Below are positions 11,946 to 15,161 of a stretch of 15,161 bases of DNA, in pieces. This stretch comes from Lachnospiraceae bacterium UBA3711 (lineage in GTDB: Bacteria; Bacillota; Clostridia; Lachnospirales; Lachnospiraceae): contig DFHY01000013.1 in NCBI GenBank assembly GCA_002371345.1, positions 37,017-52,177 on the forward strand. Reading direction: 5' to 3'. The notes beneath the pieces were generated by a model. The model was not told where the DNA came from. It did not search any database and saw nothing but the letters and a program-made list of their open reading frames with translations. The position numbers were made by a program, and so were the translations under genes. Numbering within the stretch: position 1 is the first letter of the stretch; each line of letters begins with the position of its first letter.

Positions 11946-14900
11946 ATGAAACGCCCAAGAAGAAAACTGATCATAGGTGCTATCCTGCTGCTCATTTTCA
12001 GCTTTATATTTGGAACGCTTGTTTTCTTTACGAATGTCTTTATCGCTTCACTTCGATCGATGCAGACTCAGGCTACGAAAATGAGCGGGTCCATGCAATC
12101 TGTGGAGAATGCGCTCGATCTGTACAGTACTGTTGGGGCTTCCGTTCTCACAACAGAGATGGAGAAGGCGGACATTATTGCCGCGGCATATGTGGGACAG
12201 AAAAAAGAAGCCGACATGAAGCCGGAATATTTCCGTGACGGCGCCATAGTAAAGGTCAGTGACGGACAGGTTGAGTATCCTGCAGGCTTCCCCGAATCAG
12301 TCAAGAACGGAGCGGATGATTTTCCGGATGATGCAGGTATTCAGTGCTGCTATGCGGAGTCCGGCGATGATAATACAGTTCAGATTTCATACGTTGTATT
12401 TTTTGTCCATCTTAAGGGACCATACTATTATATTGAATGGGTGAAATATGCTGATATTGAGAAGCGCCGGTCACAGCTGTTTGACATTGATAACAGCTTT
12501 GCGTCTTTTGAAAATGCTTTTCAGGAGCGTTTCCTGGTTATTTCCGACGCAAAGGATGATAATGGCGAACATCTTCTGATCTACAGGTCCGATGAGCTGC
12601 CGGCATACAACACTGCCGAAGCGTTTGGAATCACGCAGCAGATGCTGTCTGCGGCGCAGGAGAGCACAGACGTGCCTAAGAGCGGTATGATACCCGGCAC
12701 AGAGGCGGAACTGGAGAACGCAGAAATGCCGCAAAGCGGTCTGGTGCCGGATACAGAGGCGGTGCAGGAAAGCGCCGCGGCTCAGGAGGTGAATAATCCT
12801 TCGGGCACGGAAGCTGACAGCGGCTATAATGACAGTGTTATTTCGATTGCCAATACTTATACGATCCTGACAATTGATGGCACCATCTATGAACTGTATC
12901 TCAAGAGAATGGGGGATTCCGCGGGATTGAACAGCACGATTCTCGCGTATCTGGTTCCGTTTTCCGGTGCGAGTTCAAGTGCGGTTGAACAGATTGGTAT
13001 TATCACGGCAGTGTATATCATCATTGGAATCGTATTTCTGGTATGGTTCTATTCGATGATGTGTCTGGTGCGTGATCACAGCCTGAACAAAAAGCAGCAT
13101 GAGGAGTTCAGGCCGCGTTCAGCTGTACGTATGTCATTTTCAATTATAGGAATCGGCGCAGTAGTGATATTAGGGATTGTTGCTCTTACGATGAGCCTTT
13201 TCCGCCTCTACAGTGTGTGCAGTCAGGTCGATACATCCTTGACGTCCCTGGAGCAGCGCATCAAGGGAAATGAGAGCAGCAAGAAGCTTGCGCAGGATTT
13301 GAAGAAGAAGTACTACGAAGAGTTTGCCGCTCTTACAGCGGAGCTAATGCAGGAATACCCGGATTTTGCGCATCCTGATAATCTGCAGAAGATATGTGAT
13401 GCTACCGGAGCTGAGTATATTATGCTGTTTGACAACAATGGGGATGAGACCGCGACAAATTCGAGGTATGTCGGGATTTCGCTTGGTACGGAAGAGTCCT
13501 CTTCAACATACGACTTCAGGCGGCTTCTTAACGGCGTTCCTCTTATAACCCATGACCTTGCGAAAGATGAGATCACAGGTGAGAAAAATGTCATGATCGG
13601 CGTCAGCTATGGAGTGCCATCCGGAGGCGCCGGCTACAATGCGCTCCTCATGGCGGTTCCGGGAAACAAGATATATAACAGTGCTGTTGAAACATCCAGC
13701 GACATCATGTCATCGCTCGTTACGAAGGGGACGCATGCATTTTCAGTAGATCCTGAGACCAAGGTGATAAAGGACGCGAGTGAACGAGCCCTGGTCGGGC
13801 GAGATTCGGGAGATCTTGGTCTGCCTGAGCAGGCTCTTCACAATGGCTGGCGTGATTTCTTTACATTTAACGGAGAGTTATGCTATGGCGAGTGTGAAGA
13901 AATAAACGGGATTCTTTACTACTATGTGTCGGTACGGTCACGGATCTATGAATATGTCATTGAATGCTCCGTGGTTATTGTGATCGGATATCTTATACTT
14001 ATGAGTATTCTGGCTCTGTATATGCTGTTCGGATACAAAGCTTTCTTTGCGGAATGGTCAGAAGTTGGAGCAGAACTGAAAAGCGATGTGAATGAGGTTG
14101 AAATATCGGAAGGAAGACGAAAGTTCTCAAGGGATCCGGGTATCAGATGGAAGCCGGGTTCGCAGCGGTACGGTGCGCTTGCGCCGATTCACAATGCGTT
14201 TACCACGCTGAAGGTCCTTCTTGTAATCTGTATACTCCTGATTGCATTGAGAGTGATTCAGAGCAATGAAGCAGAGAGTTCCCTGGTCGGTTATATTCTG
14301 GGCGGTCAATGGACGAAGGGCTTCAACCTGTTCGCGCTGACTGCGATACTTGTGTTGTTCGCAGAGGTGGTTATAGCGGTTATGCTGGCTAAGCTCATAC
14401 TGCGGCTGATCAGTCAGGCTCTGGGGACAAAAGGAGATACGGTCTGCAGGCTTTTGATTAATCTTACGGATTATGTGGGCATCATCTGTTTTGTCTACTT
14501 CGCATTGTATGATCTTGGTTTCCGCCCAAACACGCTGTTGGCATCACTTGGGCTGATGTCATTTGCCATATCGCTCGGAGCGAAAGATCTGATCACGGAT
14601 ATTATCGCCGGGCTTTCTATAGTATTCGAGGGAACGTATCAGGTTGGTGATATCATTGAAGTCGCAGGATACCGCGGCGAGGTTCTGGAGATAGGAGTCC
14701 GCACCACAAAGCTTGAGGGGCGGGGAGGAAACATAAAAATTATCGGCAACAGAGATATCAAGAATGTAGTCAACATGACTAGAAAGAATTCCTGGTATGC
14801 GCTTGATGTAAGTGTACCTTCCGATATGCCCCTGAATAAAATTGAAGAGATACTGGAAGAGCAGCTGCCGAAAATCGGAGAATCAATGCCTGAGATATTA

Positions 14901-15059
14901 AGCGGTCCGTACTATAAGGGCGTAGTAGCGATGGGAAGAGGCTCGGCAACGCTTTCGATAATAGCGGAATGTAATGAGGCTGATTATTTTGTAGTCGGCA
15001 GGGCTATTAACCGCGCTGTCACGGAAATTCTGGAAAAGAACGGCATTAAGATAATGTAA
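11946..15059 (+). CDS. Large MscS-family channel with two extracytoplasmic sensor-like domains
   Basis: This 1037-residue protein is far longer than E. coli MscS (286). TM1 (about 8-31) is followed by extracytoplasmic domain 1 (32-349), then TM2 (350-374) and TM3 (397-421), extracytoplasmic domain 2 (422-670), TM4 (672-694), TM5 (752-772), TM6 (793-823), TM7 (836-860) and the pore helix (863-895, LASLGLMSFAISLGAKD). The MscS beta domain follows (GTYQVGDIIEVAGYRGEV), then the alpha/beta vestibule to the C-terminus. Domain 2 has phrases such as AEYIMLFDNNGDETATNS and ERALVGRDSGDLGL that resemble Cache/PAS-like sensor folds. Domain 1 contains a duplicated 18-residue segment (243-278). AGGAGG at 11932-11937 fixes the start. 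The pore part should open under membrane tension; control by the sensor domains is an inference. No terminator follows inside the window. Confidence 0.9.
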   Translation: MKRPRRKLIIGAILLLIFSFIFGTLVFFTNVFIASLRSMQTQATKMSGSMQSVENALDLYSTVGASVLTTEMEKADIIAAAYVGQKKEADMKPEYFRDGAIVKVSDGQVEYPAGFPESVKNGADDFPDDAGIQCCYAESGDDNTVQISYVVFFVHLKGPYYYIEWVKYADIEKRRSQLFDIDNSFASFENAFQERFLVISDAKDDNGEHLLIYRSDELPAYNTAEAFGITQQMLSAAQESTDVPKSGMIPGTEAELENAEMPQSGLVPDTEAVQESAAAQEVNNPSGTEADSGYNDSVISIANTYTILTIDGTIYELYLKRMGDSAGLNSTILAYLVPFSGASSSAVEQIGIITAVYIIIGIVFLVWFYSMMCLVRDHSLNKKQHEEFRPRSAVRMSFSIIGIGAVVILGIVALTMSLFRLYSVCSQVDTSLTSLEQRIKGNESSKKLAQDLKKKYYEEFAALTAELMQEYPDFAHPDNLQKICDATGAEYIMLFDNNGDETATNSRYVGISLGTEESSSTYDFRRLLNGVPLITHDLAKDEITGEKNVMIGVSYGVPSGGAGYNALLMAVPGNKIYNSAVETSSDIMSSLVTKGTHAFSVDPETKVIKDASERALVGRDSGDLGLPEQALHNGWRDFFTFNGELCYGECEEINGILYYYVSVRSRIYEYVIECSVVIVIGYLILMSILALYMLFGYKAFFAEWSEVGAELKSDVNEVEISEGRRKFSRDPGIRWKPGSQRYGALAPIHNAFTTLKVLLVICILLIALRVIQSNEAESSLVGYILGGQWTKGFNLFALTAILVLFAEVVIAVMLAKLILRLISQALGTKGDTVCRLLINLTDYVGIICFVYFALYDLGFRPNTLLASLGLMSFAISLGAKDLITDIIAGLSIVFEGTYQVGDIIEVAGYRGEVLEIGVRTTKLEGRGGNIKIIGNRDIKNVVNMTRKNSWYALDVSVPSDMPLNKIEEILEEQLPKIGESMPEILSGPYYKGVVAMGRGSATLSIIAECNEADYFVVGRAINRAVTEILEKNGIKIM
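12672..12779 (+). repeat. Two 54-bp direct repeats in the MscS-family gene (diverged)
   Basis: Units 12672-12725 and 12726-12779 encode VPKSGMIPGTEAELENAE and MPQSGLVPDTEAVQESAA, identical at P, SG, P, TEA, E and A positions. A further PSGTEAD follows at about residues 285-291. This Pro/Glu/Ala-rich linker lies in the extracytoplasmic part of the channel and has probably arisen by tandem duplication. Confidence 0.8.
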
Positions 15060-15071
15060 AAGAATAGCTAC

Positions 15072-15101
15072 AAAAAATATTTTTTAGATTTGCTGAAAAA
15101 A
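15072..15101 (+). promoter_or_regulatory. AT-rich UP-like element
   Basis: The bases just upstream of the next -35 contain A6-TA-T6 (15072-15085), itself self-complementary, and a further A6 run (15096-15101). A-tracts in this position bind the RNA polymerase alpha subunit at rRNA-type promoters. The self-complementary part might also help end the MscS transcript, but it has no GC and is a weak terminator. Confidence 0.5.
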
Positions 15102-15104
15102 GTG

Positions 15105-15133
15105 TTGACATCTTAATTAGGGTGTGTTAGATT
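15105..15133 (+). promoter_or_regulatory. Strong promoter, probably of a stable-RNA operon
   Basis: A perfect TTGACA (15105-15110), a 17-bp spacer and TAGATT (15128-15133) predict a start near 15140. An AT-rich UP-like stretch precedes it, and a GCCGC-AAGA-GCGGC hairpin (15143-15156) follows. This arrangement is typical of rRNA or tRNA operon promoters in Bacillota. The RNA gene itself, if present, is outside the window. Confidence 0.75.
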
Positions 15134-15142
15134 AGCCGAGTC

Positions 15143-15156
15143 GCCGCAAGAGCGGC
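15143..15156 (+). other. Leader hairpin after the last promoter
   Basis: GCCGC (15143-15147), loop AAGA, GCGGC (15152-15156) is a perfect 5-bp stem in the first bases of the predicted transcript. Similar small hairpins open many rRNA leaders, where they protect or help process the 5' end. It is cut off from its context by the window edge. Confidence 0.55.
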
Positions 15157-15161
15157 AGACA

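Noticed and set aside
15134..15161. 16S rRNA or tRNA gene inside the window
   Set aside because: Only about 20 transcribed bases are visible, and they contain no recognisable rRNA or tRNA sequence.

Overview
The window looks like chromosomal DNA of a Clostridia-class Bacillota, most likely a Lachnospiraceae-type gut anaerobe. This is inferred from three things: the gene families (a PKTIDND-type phosphofructokinase next to dnaX-ybaB-recR, a DUF5711-like protein beside CvpA, and a pair of COG0523 GTPases), the moderate GC content, and the strong AGGAGG-type ribosome binding sites. All twelve genes lie on the + strand. I see no insertion sequence, phage gene, CRISPR array or tRNA, and no sign of recent transfer.

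Layout. (1) 1-2224: a polar amino-acid ABC importer made of a 5'-truncated binding protein, a permease and an ATPase. A long hairpin separates the binding-protein gene from the permease gene, and a clear intrinsic terminator ends the operon at 2245-2272. (2) 2262-4653: two COG0523 (CobW/ZNG1-type) G3E GTPases. The first has a CxCC motif, six 33-bp repeats encoding a His/Asp/Glu-rich linker, and a CobW_C domain. The second lacks CxCC and ends in a domain resembling the YcgQ/TIGR03943 C-terminus. Each has a plausible sigma-A promoter, and the second promoter sits inside an 11-bp inverted repeat. (3) 4674-5998: phosphofructokinase, with a good promoter and a leader of about 135 nt that folds into a multi-helix element (4725-4796) I cannot assign to a known riboswitch. 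(4) 5914-8704: the conserved replication/recombination cluster dnaX-ybaB-recR, with a promoter overlapping the pfk stop codon and a hairpin in the dnaX leader. (5) 8747-15059: a run of envelope genes: a DUF5711-like membrane-anchored propeller, a CvpA-family membrane protein with a large insertion, a HAD phosphatase, and a 1037-residue MscS-family channel with two large extracytoplasmic domains. (6) 15060-15161: an AT-rich stretch and a near-consensus promoter (TTGACA-17-TAGATT) followed by a small GC hairpin. This looks like the start of a stable-RNA (rRNA or tRNA) operon just beyond the window.

How the parts relate. The ABC genes import an amino acid. The GTPase pair probably handles a transition metal, most likely zinc. 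Phosphofructokinase is central glycolysis, and dnaX/ybaB/recR are housekeeping. The DUF5711-CvpA-HAD-MscS run reads as a co-transcribed cell-envelope group. The most promising undescribed elements are the pfk leader RNA, the paired COG0523 GTPases with their promoter dyad, and the sensor-like MscS channel.
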